A DNA stretch of 64,000 bases from assembly GCA_905178155.1 (NCBI GenBank), contig CAJINV010000001.1, forward strand, positions 1,035,326 through 1,099,325, given 5' to 3'. Of the stretch, positions 23,001 to 35,500 are shown one piece after another. The notes below the pieces were generated by a model. The model had not been told where the DNA came from. It searched no databases and saw only the letters and a list, made by a program, of their open reading frames with translations. The position numbers and the translations under genes are program-made. This DNA is from Amoebophrya sp. A120 (lineage: Eukaryota; Sar; Dinophyceae; Syndiniales; Amoebophryaceae). Every line of letters starts with the position of its first letter. The first letter of the stretch is position 1.

Positions 23001-24199
23001 TCTATGCCGTTGGATTTCATTTTTCCCTTTGCGTACTCATCAGCAGCCTTTGTTTGCTCGCCCTGCAGTGTGGCAATCTCCGGAGTCAAAGTAGCAACCT
23101 GGAGGGAGAGTTGATGATGAGACTTTTAGATTTACAGCTGTTGGCACTCACTGTACTGCAAGTAGATCGTCGTAATTTCTTGCCCGATAATCATCCATCT
23201 CTTTCTGCTACATGTTTTTTATTCTGACAATCACAGTAGTTCTAGTTTCAATAGTACTACTTATATGCTGTTTCACTTTTTATTTCCCTATGAATAAAAC
23301 TAGCGCAAAATAAATCTCAAGACCTCGTTCGCGAAGCCGGAGGCCTTTGCTGCTTCGTTCTCCACAGTTGCTTTTAACTCCTCAACCTTCTCCCCGCCGT
23401 ACTTCACGTCCGCTTCTCCTTCCGTGGTCGTTTTGATGCACCAATTCTCGAATTCCTCGGCCTCTTTGTCGCCGTCGGTAATTTCCTGTTCCACCTTCGT
23501 CTTCATGTCCGTGAGTAGAGAAATCACTTTTTTGATGCCGCTGTTGCCCGTATGGATTGCAAAAATGTCTGGGTCTGGAAGATTGCAACTTGTCATGCTA
23601 AATCCGACTCATGCAAAAATCTGTGTTGCATGAGTGCAAAAAGCTGCCCACTTTCGGCCAACTTGGGAGGGAGTTTCTCATGCAGGATAGGCATGAAAGA
23701 GACCTCGCAAGCTCTGTCATGCTAGGTCCCGCATTCCAGACCTCAAGGGCCATGGAAAACCTGCATGACAAGTTCACACTCTTCCAGACCCAGACATTTT
23801 TACATTTGATAGCCCGCTTCCGCCCGACTTTTCAGCGCGACCACGGCGCCCGTCGCGCCGGACGCGACGAGAATATCAAAATGAAAAATCCCCCCTCCCC
23901 ATATCAAAACGGAAATCTGTGATGCAGATTTGTTGTCACAAATCAGCTTTGTAATGCTACACGGGAAAAGATGCGGACTGTAGTGCTGGGTGGCGTGGGG
24001 AAGCCTTGCATGTTCAGCATGATAGGAGGCAGCTGGGAGTGGGAAACAGCATGACAAATTGCCTGCAAATGAGGCCACGACTGCGGCTCTTGGCCTTCTA
24101 GCATGACAAGTCGATTTGTGACCTCAAATACAGCATCACAAATTTCGTTTTCGATATGGGGAGGGGGGATTTTTCCTTTCGATAGAGAACACGACGCAT
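19980..24199 (-). CDS. Secreted coiled-coil protein 2 (dinoflagellate extrusome/secretory-matrix-like)
   Basis: The ATG at 24199 is split from the rest of its signal peptide by a family B introner; excision gives MRRVLVASGATGAVVALK. The mature protein opens with NSGIKKVISLLTDMKTKVEQ, followed by EEFENWCIKTT and long charged coiled coil. Two blocks end in the tag SFLQ (near 21630 and 20170), and QPQ segments start blocks near 22320 and 20600. MSYEERQKRREAEIAGLKDALEIL occurs as overlapping pieces near 20280. From memory this architecture (ISLL-start, W/C near residue 60, repeated QPQ blocks, SFLQ ends) belongs to an abundant secreted dinoflagellate family. Introners at 23874, 23551, 22325 and 20710 all restore frame on removal; other introns look ordinary. 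The last exon (about 20045-19980) and its stop are uncertain. Role inferred: structural secretory or extrusome matrix. Confidence 0.65.
20710..20988. mobile_element. Family A introner, flank TTTCC/TTTCC
   Basis: TATCAAATGC left end, partly degraded core (TACTGTCTGGTTCCGG), CAATGCATA right end, perfect repeat. Removal gives RGKEKKENDAV. Confidence 0.85.
22325..22563. mobile_element. Single-copy introner type, flank CCCAG/CCCAG
   Basis: Inverted ends TATGGCATTCTCAACCGTT and AACAGTTGAGAACGCCATA; perfect 5-bp repeat. Not related to families A-G except for TAT/ATA ends and inner GCATCACA. Removal gives ELRLGQPQAV. Confidence 0.85.
23551..23811. mobile_element. Family A introner, flank GCCCG/GCCCG
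   Basis: TATGGATTGC left end, CATTTGATA right end, perfect repeat; removal gives AEAGNSGIKKV. Confidence 0.9.
23874..24184. mobile_element. Family B introner, flank GAGAA/GAGAA, within signal peptide
   Basis: 311 bp, TATCAAAATG left end, perfect repeat. Nearly identical in sequence and equal in length to the copy at 37034-37344. Splits the signal peptide of coiled-coil gene 2 five codons after the ATG. Confidence 0.92.
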
Positions 24200-26558
24200 C
24201 CTTTCTGTCCAACTGGCTCTCGCGATGCGTTCCTCCTATCAAGTGGGGGCAGTAATTATCGTTATTGATTCTTATTTCATAATCTTCACGAGAAAATAAA
24301 CAGATACCCGCCGCTAGAGCAGGCGACGATACGTACACCATAAAAATTTTGATTTCGTACAGACCAAAACTTTAGACCACATGCGCCCGAAACAAAGCCG
24401 CCCGCTTTCCACCGACAAACGATCCAACACAGTGGGGACGACGAGGACGCTAACAGGCAAAGAGGCAAAACACCAAAGAAACTGGGAGACGCAAAATAAA
24501 ATGTGGTGGACACAACGACACAAAGAATGTGCGAAATATGGAAAACCGGATCAGACCATAAACTTTGTGAACCTGCTGTTACCTTCGCGAACACAAACTT
24601 TTATTGGAGTCCTTGCCAATCAATCTGTATGATCTGCGGCAAGCTCTCTAAACAGTCCCCGGGACGACTGGTGCATGAGGACTCACTGTCACTTACAACT
24701 GTAATACAACACACAATTCTATGAAACTTCAAAGCGTGCGTCAGGTGGAAATGGAATGCGAAGCAGTGGGATGCGAAGCATAATTACCACAGCAATTAAT
24801 AGCCCGATTCAACAAACTCTACCGTGTCTTCAGCAACGACACGGCCCCATCAGAGCAGCCCGAAGCAGGAGACTCGCGTCATTTTGCCTATGCATTTCCG
24901 TTGTATTCTGTCCAAAATACGCATCTACATTGGACGGAGCCTAAAAGTTGTCCACTGCCGCAGTGCATCAAACATATCTTCGCACTGGCGCCGAGTGTCT
25001 TGTTACTCATACCATCGATGTAGTACCCAGCTGTTTCAAACTAGTCGCTGCTTGCCAAGCTTATTATACAGTTTTAAAAAGTGATATTTAGCAAATACAG
25101 TTTTTACCGTCCACATTACACACACATGAAAACTTCGCTACTAGCTTCAACTTGCGCAGCACGCAGCTCTAATTCTCGCCGCAATGGCGTGCATGCCGAA
25201 ATCGAGTGCTAAAGATTAAGCAGACAGCGGCCGCTGCTCATCTCGCGCCACATCGTTTTGCAGCGAAAAGAAAGTAGTAAATACAAGCCAAAAATAAAAT
25301 TCTACCCCGCGTGAAGAGCTAAAAGAAGAACCTGCACGAAAGAAATACAACAGCAACTGATATTGATTTTATATTTCCATGTCGAGACACAAAGATGCGG
25401 CCCTTCTTTAAAAAATATCACCTCGATCGAGAGGTACAGACGTCACAGTATTCGCTGTTGGGCCTTGTTATGACAAAACAGATTGTATTAGCTACTGCAC
25501 TGCTTTCCGCGCCGCTGCAACCTGTGTACTCATTGGCAGGGACGGCCTTCTTTGCTACGTGCGTTTAGGACATTGGGAGAGAGAAACTTTCGTGAATGAG
25601 AAATAAATAAACGAGATAGAAAGTATGTCAAAAAGTAGAAAATCAGGATGTACAGGATACAGCAAACCATTTTATCATAGGCATGAGCCATCCGATATAA
25701 CAACTATTGCGACGTCTATTCGTATAATTCGAGCAGAAAAGTTACAAGTTTGGACCTTGCGAGAATGCTACAATAAAGTTTGGATCATTGTCAGGCTTGA
25801 GAAGGACTACAAAACGGCATAAATAAAGGGGCCCGAGGTACATTTGAGTGTGCATTTGTATGATTTCGTTTCCGAAGCGCAAAACGCATCAGTCTCACGG
25901 GATGCTCGTCCGTTGCCTGACGAGACAAAAGAGCATCGGCGCGAAGTTCCGGCTGACATATCGGCTACTCGGAACTGCTATTTCGAAAACACATAACAAA
26001 CTTTAGTTCTTAAACTAAAATGACCCGCCCTTCGTGTCCTCCGTTCCCCGTGGTCAATGAGCATCCCGAGTACTAGAGACTTGTGTGCGATTAAGTTTAG
26101 TTTCCATTTGAAGAATTTGATTTTTCGCTTTTAAGTTTGATATACGAGTTCACGATAGAGTTTGGTAAAAGTTTGAATCGATTGAGCTCTTCTTGCACGA
26201 CAGTCCGCGCGCTTCATTTTTGAATATTCCTGGTTTCTAATTAGCAAATGCAGCTTGAGGTGCAGTCAGTGTACTTAGCAGTATGGGAAACGAATAGTAC
26301 GAAAAGAAACAAAAATACAAATTGGCGTTGTTGATGCCAGGACAGAAGGACCCTGGCGACAGCCTGCGCGCAGGAGAGCGCATAGGTACTAACTTCAATG
26401 GGTACTGACATTTTACACGATATACGGCGACAAGCTCCGGTGCGCGGCCATTGTTGTGGACATTTCGATGTTGCTCTGGAAAAGAACCGCAACTACTCCA
26501 GTGATACATATTAACGTTTTATTTCCGAGCATGTCACCCAACCACCGCATCCTTATTT
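24200..26558. other. Long intergenic region, nothing supported
   Basis: About 2.4 kb, AT-richer than the genes, no conserved-looking frame and no introner. It holds the 5' flank of coiled-coil gene 2 and the 3' flank of the ankyrin gene. Confidence 0.5.
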
Positions 26559-29500
26559 TCACGGAGACTTGCTGTCTTCCCGACCGAACCAGCGTTTCAC
26601 TGTGGTCGCAACGGTGTTCAGCACCGTAGCCGCCCCGGCCGGTTCCGTCGTGTCGCCCTTTGCGATATGCATTGCAAATATGTCTGGACGTCTGGAGAGA
26701 TGCAGTTTGTCATGCGAACTTTCGATCAAATAAAAAAAAAATCTGTGTTGCGTAGAAGCCAAAAGTTTTTTGCACACTTGTTGCTAATTATAGCAACAGG
26801 CGTGTTTCTCATCAAATGGCGTAGGCATTAGGAAGGTCATCTCGCGAATTTATCTGCGAAGATGCTTCTGCGTGCAATAGAGACAAGCCGGTTGTAGTTG
26901 TTCGCTTGGATGCATGACGAATAGTCCTGAGATCTTTCAGACCCAGACATATTTGCAGTTGATACGCAAGCTCTGGACCCCAGGTTGCATGGTTTTGGAT
27001 CAGCTCCACGATCTCAAAATGCCCTTCGCACCTGCAGATTTAGAAAAATATGTTGCAATCATGTGAGATGGCGCTCGAAGAGCTACATACTGGACAAAAA
27101 TTAGATGCAAACGACCAAAATTTTTATATGAGTTCATGCACGTCCGCTGCAACACGGTGGCGGTGCCACCCAACATTCTTCACAACCACAAGACAAGTGC
27201 CTCTTTCCTGACCACACGGAAACAGAACATACTTCGCCAGGTCCAGGCAGGTTTGCGCGCCGCGGTCCTTGCAAAGCACGAGTCTTTTGGTGCAGTGCTT
27301 GTGGTTCATCAGAAACTGTACGATGTCCATGAATCCCTTTTCGCAGGCGGCGTGCAGGCAGCTTGTGCCGTACTTAGTTTGCGCGTTTATCAGGTGAGGT
27401 GGAAAATGCTTGTGGTCCAGTAGGTACTCCACGATGTTGGTGTGTCCCGCCTCGCAAGCCGAAAACAAGCATGTTGCGTGGTACACATTGAGCGAATGCG
27501 TGATCAGTTCCTGAAATTGGAAATAAGGTTCTCTTGTCTTTTCGAAGGTCTCCTAGAAAAAGTTCTTGCTCCGAGGGAGTGATGTAAAAAAACGGTGGAA
27601 GTCATGAGACTCATCATTTTTTGATTGTTTGGGTATTAAGCACTACTGAACAAAGCCAAATAAACCTGTCACAAAATAAACGTCAGAGATGAATCTTCTA
27701 CAACGCACCTTTCTCTTCCCGGTGTTGTCGTTTGTGGTGCAGAAATTCATCAACGATTCGACGACGTTCAAGTGGCCCTCGCTGCAGGCGAGCTGCAGAC
27801 AGGTCATGTCCTGTTTGTTCTTGGAGAAGAGTAGGTTGTACTTTTCGGCCGCGGGTGACTTCACCAGGTATTCCACAATTAGCAAATGCCCCTCGGCCGC
27901 CGCCACGTGCAGGCAAGTGTCCCCGAGATTGTTGCGGTACATCACCAGCTATCAAATGCAAATATGTCTGGGTCTGGATCTAGAAACTTGTACTTAATGC
28001 TGAGTTGTGAATAGAGAACTCTCGTCTGCAATGCACAGCCAAGCATGAGAAATGTTTGCGCGGCTTAGCGTTGCGCCTGCCGCATGAGAAACTGCGTTTT
28101 GCATGACAAGCAAGACGAGGGTCTCTTCTTGGACACGCATCACATCGGAGGTCTACGGGCTGTTCGTCCCTTGAACACGCATCACAATTTCTTCAGTCAT
28201 GCCAGACAAGCATTACACACGCGGCATTGTTCCAGACCTACGCATATATATTTGCAATCCATACCAGGGTGTCCGGCTTGAAGCTTGGCTGCTGTTCCGA
28301 CACCACCCCCTGCTCGCTATGAGAGTGTACAACTCCCCCTCATTCTCATTTCTCATGCAAAATCCCGAATCCAAGCGCTTCCCGCCTTGTATCACTATGT
28401 ATTGCGCATGGCAGATCCCGGAAGCGGCCCAAACAGTACTACACTGGAACTGCATGAATTTGTCATGCACAGGGTCCACGTGTGCTGGTGTCTGTATTGC
28501 TGTTCATCCAATACAAATGACAAGGAGGGGGAGTTTGTGCACCCTCATACTCGCTGGCCTGGATCGACTGCTCCACCAGGAGCTTCACGATGTTCAGATA
28601 GCCGTACTCGCAGACCTTGTGCAGAATCGTGTTGCTGCGCGCCTGCGCCGCCAGCAGCTCGATGGGAAACTTGTCGCTCTTGCACAGAAACTCGATCACC
28701 TCGTGCCGCCCCTCGTCGCAGGCGGAGTGCAGGCAAGTGTAGTGGTTGCGGTTGCGTGCCTGGACCAACTCCTTCGGGCAGTCCTCGTGGTCGACGAGGT
28801 ATTTCACCACCTGAAGAGACGAAAAAAAAAAGTGGAATAATAAATCGATGCTAGCTGCAGGTAGATACTTACACTGAGACGCTCGCGTTCCCACGACCTT
28901 CTCGTCCGACAAAATAAGTGTGTCAGAAATCAGCCACATGCGAATAAAAAGTGCGACGTAAATCTTTTACGTCCACATTCCCGTGATAGCATGCGAAGTG
29001 CAGGCAACTGGCTCCTTTTTTATTCTGCAGTCCCATGAAGTCGCGCTTTTTATCTCGTGACAAACCCGTGCCGTCTACTAGGAATTTCGCGATCTCCAGG
29101 TGTCCTGGTGTGTTGTTAGTTTTTGTTTTTGTTTCCCTTTCACTTTCTCGCCCTTGAGAAGCACTAAATTCGAAGATGATATTACTCACAGACACAATGA
29201 CGGACCCCTCATCCGGCGCCAAAGTCGTCGTCGTTATCATTACTTCTACCTCCAATGCCAGAAATGAAAAATGGAGATTTCTAACCGATACTGGCATTGT
29301 CGTACGTACCTTTTATGCTCGCGAGGTGGAGTCCACTCGCGTTGTGCTTGTTCTTGGACAGGACTAGTTGCTCGATCGCGTAGAACTGTTCGGGCCCGAC
29401 TTTTATTCTGTGCAAAAGCACCGCACTCGTTCTCGTAGTATTAGATTGCAGCTCCGCTGTTGTTAAAGGTAAAAAAAACCGCATTACAAATCTATGTATT

Positions 29501-32500
29501 GCAATGCCGAGCCAATTTGTATTGCACTTTATGCGTAGTACGATACTTTTGCAATGCATAACTTCCGAAGAGTCATTGTCGCTGACATCGTTGTAAGGAT
29601 ATGGCGACGAACTGCTGTTTTCTGCTGGGGGTATTACCACGAAAAATGCGCCCATTCCAGAATTTGGCAGCATTTGTATTGCATAGCTTTCCAATGGAAA
29701 CACTCCCCATCCTGCATGTAGTTTCAGCATCACAAATTTTCGATGGTAAATAGCTAAAATTTGTGTTGCACAAGACCCCAGCAGTAGCCGGGCCTGTTAT
29801 GTAAAAGATGCCTTCCTCGACAAGATTCTGCATCAGAAAGACTCATAGTCCTTTCATGCATAGATAAAACGACTTTCGCTTAAAAACCTTATGCATCAGA
29901 ATTTTTTCCAACTTCCGGAGCGGTGGCACTTTTCATTGTAATAGGCGGATACTCCTGCTCATCGTCATCGCCGCCGCTGCTACGCTGCGACAGGTGCTCG
30001 CCACCTGTTCCAAAAGTTTCCACGATGAAAAATTTTCATATCGCGCGCACCAACGCCGATATTGGACGCACTTCGTAGGCGATGCTACCCTCCCCTTGGT
30101 ACAAATCATATCACGACCAACACACGGGCCCGAATCTACTACCACTACGTACTGGTACTGCACTGAGTCAAAAAAAAGCAGCATCTATTAACAACAACAT
30201 TTTCCCATACCTGTCACATCTCCGACTTGCCCCAGTCCGCCGCTGGGTGGGAGGCCCTTGGGTTTGCAAAGAAACTCGACTATGGACAGGTGTCCGCGAC
30301 TGCAGGCGACGTGCAGACAATTGCCGATGCCGCCCCATTATGCATCGCAAATATGTCGGGGTCGGGAAAAGTGCCAAGTTTGTCATGCATATTTTCCATG
30401 GCCCAACATGTCTGTGATGCATGCCCTAGCATCACGGATCATTCTGCGAGAGTTTTCTGATGCTCACACCGCATGCGAAATGCCGTCTGCGCCTGGAAAA
30501 ACTGGCGTTCGTTTGCTCTCCATGCAATACAGGTTTTCTGTAGAGTCCAAAGGTAGCATCACGAGCTGCATCCTTCCAGACCCAGACATACTTGCAGGTG
30601 ATACCGATACGCTGAAGATAAGGTCCGTCAGCGAGGGGAAGCCGTCGTCCGGATATCCACGAAAAAAACTGCGTGAGTGGAGGTGTCTTGGCGTGAAAGC
30701 ATGACAAATCCCTGTTCTGCGTGACCCAGAAAGCCTGTCGTCTGCACAGCCATTATCATAGTGAAAACACATATCAAAAATGCGATTTCATGGCTGGCTA
30801 GCAGGACAAGTGTATATTGCGTTGCGAGCTTGGCATTACAAACTTACCCAAATACACAGTTTTTTTCTTGCATACCGGACTTTGCGACACTAATGATATC
30901 TCGTCATCCCAGTCAGCATTATTTCGCCGTATCAAATGCAAACACGTCTGGCTGTGGATCAGTCATCATCATCATTATGTAGTGGACACCCGCACCCAGC
31001 GCCACAGGTCGAGGAGCTTGTCATGCACGACGTTTTGCATGCCTCAAAAGGTCTGGAATGCAGAGCCTAGGATCACAGGCCTATATGGGAGAGCTTTATT
31101 GCAATGGCTCCTCAGCATCACAGATCCTCGTCTCTCAGCGTCGCCAAAAAAGGAAGCTTTTGCTCCTCAAGTATGGCAGATTTGTGTGTTTGTAGCAGCA
31201 AAAGAGCATCACAAGTTGGTTGCACCTTTCCAGACCCAGACATAGTTGCCATACGTACGCCGCTCCGGCTGGTGATTCCCCGGAGATTCCTGTAGATTTT
31301 TTGCCCACATCAGTGACCAACATTTGTTCGCTTTCTCTTTTGATATCAAGTATACTACCACCATAATTTCAGTTCTTCTTATTTCCACACAGCTCATAGC
31401 GAACTTACCGGCCCGCCTGCAGCCTGGTTCAGGACGTCCTTCGTTGGGTCGTCGTTGGTTCTTATCCTGTGAAAAAACGAGCGACGTCCCCGCCCCAGAG
31501 TTAAAAGATGGAGATTTTATTTTTTTGCCCTGCCACGATTTTTGTTCATCATCCAGCTATTCCAGTAGGGACGGTGGGCGTTTCCAAAGTAAGATATAAA
31601 CAGCCCCTGCCTTCCACTGGAAAAATTGAGCCCAGCCGCATGAGGCGGCGTTCGTGCGGCACCCTCCAAACAAGCAGGGATATGCCAAAAATGTGGACCT
31701 AAGTTTCTCAATAAGAATAAAAGCAAAGCTATGCACTGAAACACATTCAATGCGTATAAAAGTGCTAAAAAAGACAGTTACTATGGGATTTATGTAATCC
31801 CATAGTAATTGCGCTTTTGAGAATTTAAAAAAAAATCATGCCCGACAGCCAAACCTCAAAGGTTTGGCTGTCGGGCATGACAACTCTGGGACTCTAGTGT
31901 ACCGGTATTCGGCTAGTGAAGCCACATCACAGATCTAGCTTCTGATCCTGATAAAGGAAAAGATATGACAAAGTCCCACACAGCATGAGAAAATGCTCCT
32001 CATGGGGCTGCGCATCATCATCATCATCATCATCATGTACTAGTGCGCCACGGATCCCCTCCCCGGGGGGCCGGCGGGCGAGGAAGCCCGGAGTCTGTTC
32101 TTGTGACGCCCTCCAATGCAGGGATAGGCAAAAAATGTGGCGCTAAGTTTCTTGATAGGTATAGGAATAAAAGCAAATAACCTATGCACTGACACAGACA
32201 CGCATCGGATGTGTATAAAAGTGCTAAAAAAGACAGTTACTATGGGATTTGTGTAATCCCTTAGTAATATCGCTTTTAAGAATTTTAAAAAAAAATCATG
32301 CCCGACAGCCACACCTCAAAGGTTTGGCTGTCGGGCATGCGCATGACAAGTCTGGGACTCTAGTATACCGGTATTCGGATAGTGAAGCCACATCACAGAT
32401 CTAGCTTCATCTGATCCTGATAAAAGAAAAGATATGACAAAGTCCCACACAGCATGAGAAAATGCTCCTCATGGGGCTGCGCATCATCATCATCATCATC

Positions 32501-35500
32501 ATGTACTACTGGGCACCCGCATCCAGCGCCACGGATCCCCCCCCCGGGCGGCCGACGGGCGAGGAAGCCCGCAGTCTGTTCTTGTGACGCCCTCCAATGC
32601 AGGGATAGGCAAAAAAAGTGGCGCTAAGTTTCTTGATAGGTATAGGAATAAAAGCAAATAACCTATGCACTGACACTGACACGCATCGGATGTGTATGAA
32701 AAATGAAAAAAGACAGTTACTATGTTGGGATTTATGTAATCTCATAGTAATTGCGCTTTTCAGAATTTAAAAAAAAAATCATGCCCGACAGCCAAACCTC
32801 AAAGGTTTATTGGCTGTCGGACATGACAAGTCTGGGACTGCAGTGTACTGCTGTTCGGCTAGTGAAGCCACATCGCAGATCTAGCTTCTCATCCTGATAA
32901 ACAAATGACAAAGTCCCATACAGCATTAGAAAATGCTCCTCATGGGCGGGCTGCGCATCATCATCATCATGTAGCGGACACCCGCACCAAGCGCCACAGG
33001 CTACGGATCCCCTCCCCGGTGGCGGTGGGCGCATGACGCTTCACAGTCTGGGCATCTGCAAATTTGTATGACAACTCTGGGGTGGGGACGTGTTTTCCCG
33101 AGGATAGCTTGATCTCGTTCGTCATTGCCCCCACTTGACCGCGCCGAGCTGTCGGTTATTTTCTTGCGCCCGCCCGCTGTTTTGTCGAAGATTTTTCAAT
33201 GCGAGCAGCACATTCGTTGTTCACCGCTAGATGTACTTCTGTCTCGAGACTAGTAGTCGATAGCTTTTTGATGCTGTCGCACGGCTCAACACTTAGAGTG
33301 AACGTCGACCAATTATGCGCTTGTCAAGATAGAAGTGAAGACGCTCATTCAAAAAAACTCATTTCCTATTGAATTCTAGTATACTTTTCTGCTCCTGGGC
33401 ATTTTGTCCCCCACTGCAGGAGGATCCGGGCTGCGACCGGGCGCTGTTCCCGTAGGACCCACTGTGCTCCGCGTGGTGGTTATCGAAGAAAAAAACTGTG
33501 TAAGTGTAACTTTTTTGCAGGAACAGCATCACAGATTTGTTTTCCATGACAGAAAACTTGTCATGCGTAGCTAGTATGCTAAAACACGTACTAAAATGGC
33601 CTCTGATGCATATCCGGCATGACAGGTGTAACTGTATTGCAACATCTGCAAGACAAAGTTACACCTACACAGTTTTTTTCTTGCATAGTGCTGCGTGGTC
33701 CCCCGCTCGGGCCAGTGGTTGAAAAAGAACTCGATAAGCGGTAAATGCCCGTGGTATATCAAATGCAAAAATGTCTGGGTCTGGAGGAATTGGAACTTGT
33801 CATGCGATTTCTGGAACAAGCAAAAATTTGTGCTGCATAAGCACCAAAAGCTTCCCATTTCTTGCTACGCAAATAGGGAATTTCTCATGCGGGAAAGACA
33901 TCAGGAGGCCTGCGCGAAACTTGTGATGCCTTTGCGTGCATTAGAGATCAGTTGCGTGATCCAGAAGATGCATGACAAACTCCTGCAATCTTCCAGACCC
34001 AGACACTTTTGCATTTGATATAGTAGCAGGCGTCGTTGAGACAGTTGTAGCCGTCCTTGTCCTGGGCGCCGACCATCGAGGCTTTGGGCACGTCCGGCTG
34101 GAACCACAGGAGTTCCATAATTTGCACAAACCCTTCCTGGCACGTAATGTGGAAGCACGTGTTGCCTGTTGTACAGTTTTTTTCGGAAGAGGTGGTGGTG
34201 CAACAAAACGTGCAAAAAGACATCATATGACTCTGCTGCCTGTTGCCGGCGTGAAGGTACAAGTTATCACTAAGATGCAAAAAACCTGCAACGGCGCGAC
34301 GCGGCCGCACCAAGTGGAAGTGCAACTGAGTGAGTGAATGATTTACCCAACTGACGGGGTTACTAGAGGGAACTACTGTTTTTATTTATACTAGAGGGAA
34401 CTACTGATTTACCCAACTGGTTGTTACAGTCAGAGTAGGCAATTTCTAAATTTCTAGACGTCCTGAAGATGATCCACGCACATCCAAGAAGTGAAGTAGC
34501 AATACAAATACCGTTTTTCGTTTGCAGTGGTATCAAGCGGTCCACGGTCATACTGTCGCTGTTGTTTAGCAGGGATTTTACCACTTCCAGGTGCCCCTTC
34601 TGGATTGCCAAGTGCAGGTAGGTATCAAATGCAAACATGTCTGGGTCTGGGAGGAAGTCATGCGCATTTTGTATGAGTCCTGATCATGTCTGTGATGCAT
34701 GCCCTAGCATCAGAGATTTTGTGAGAGGAGCTTTCTGATGCCTATACCGCATGAGAATAATTGCCCTCTCGCAATGTTGGCAAAAACTGGATCACTTTTG
34801 CTGCTCATGCAAAAATACAGATTTTTGTAGAATGCAGATGCAGGATCACAAGTTCGCATCCTTCCAGACATAAAGATGACATATTCGCATGTGATAGCAG
34901 GTGAACCCGTTCTTGTTTTGCTGTAGAATCAGCTTCTCGTCGCGACACCGCTGATTTTTCACCAGAAATTCTACCACGTTCAAGTGCGCGTCCTCGCAGG
35001 CCAAGTGGAGACAGGTGGCGCTGTGCTTGTTGCCCCAGTTTAGCAGGTCCTTGGGACACTTCGGGTGGTCCACCAGAAACTTCGCGACCTCCAACTGCGG
35101 CCGACAGCACGCCAAGTGCATGCACGTGGCGTTGTGCGTGTTGCCGCGAACCCAAAGGTCAATGCCGGTTGGGAACCTGACGAAGGTCGATCGGTGTATC
35201 GGTCAAGTGAGCCGAAGTAGAAATTTTGATTTTCATGTTCACGATATTAAAAGCATCTTCCCGAATAAGGAGCTCGTTACTTTGTAGTCTTATTCGGCCA
35301 CGAGCTTCACGACCGCTTGAAGAAAATCATTATCATACCTGGAGTGCTCGAGAATGAACTTGACTATTGGCATGTGTCCGTTGTAGCATGCCTGGTGCAG
35401 GTAGGTCGCACGGTGCTCATTCGGGCACGTGATGAGGTCCTCCGGCGTGTGTGTATTTTCGAAAATCGCTTCCACCGCGCGCTTCTGCCCCAGCCGACAC

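Noticed and set aside
31837-32825. Palindromes followed or preceded by A-runs as bacterial terminators
   Set aside because: The genome is eukaryotic and the palindromes sit inside an intron array.
31640-33030. Regularly repeated units as a CRISPR array
   Set aside because: Units are about 470 bp, repeat along their full length, and no cas-like gene is present.
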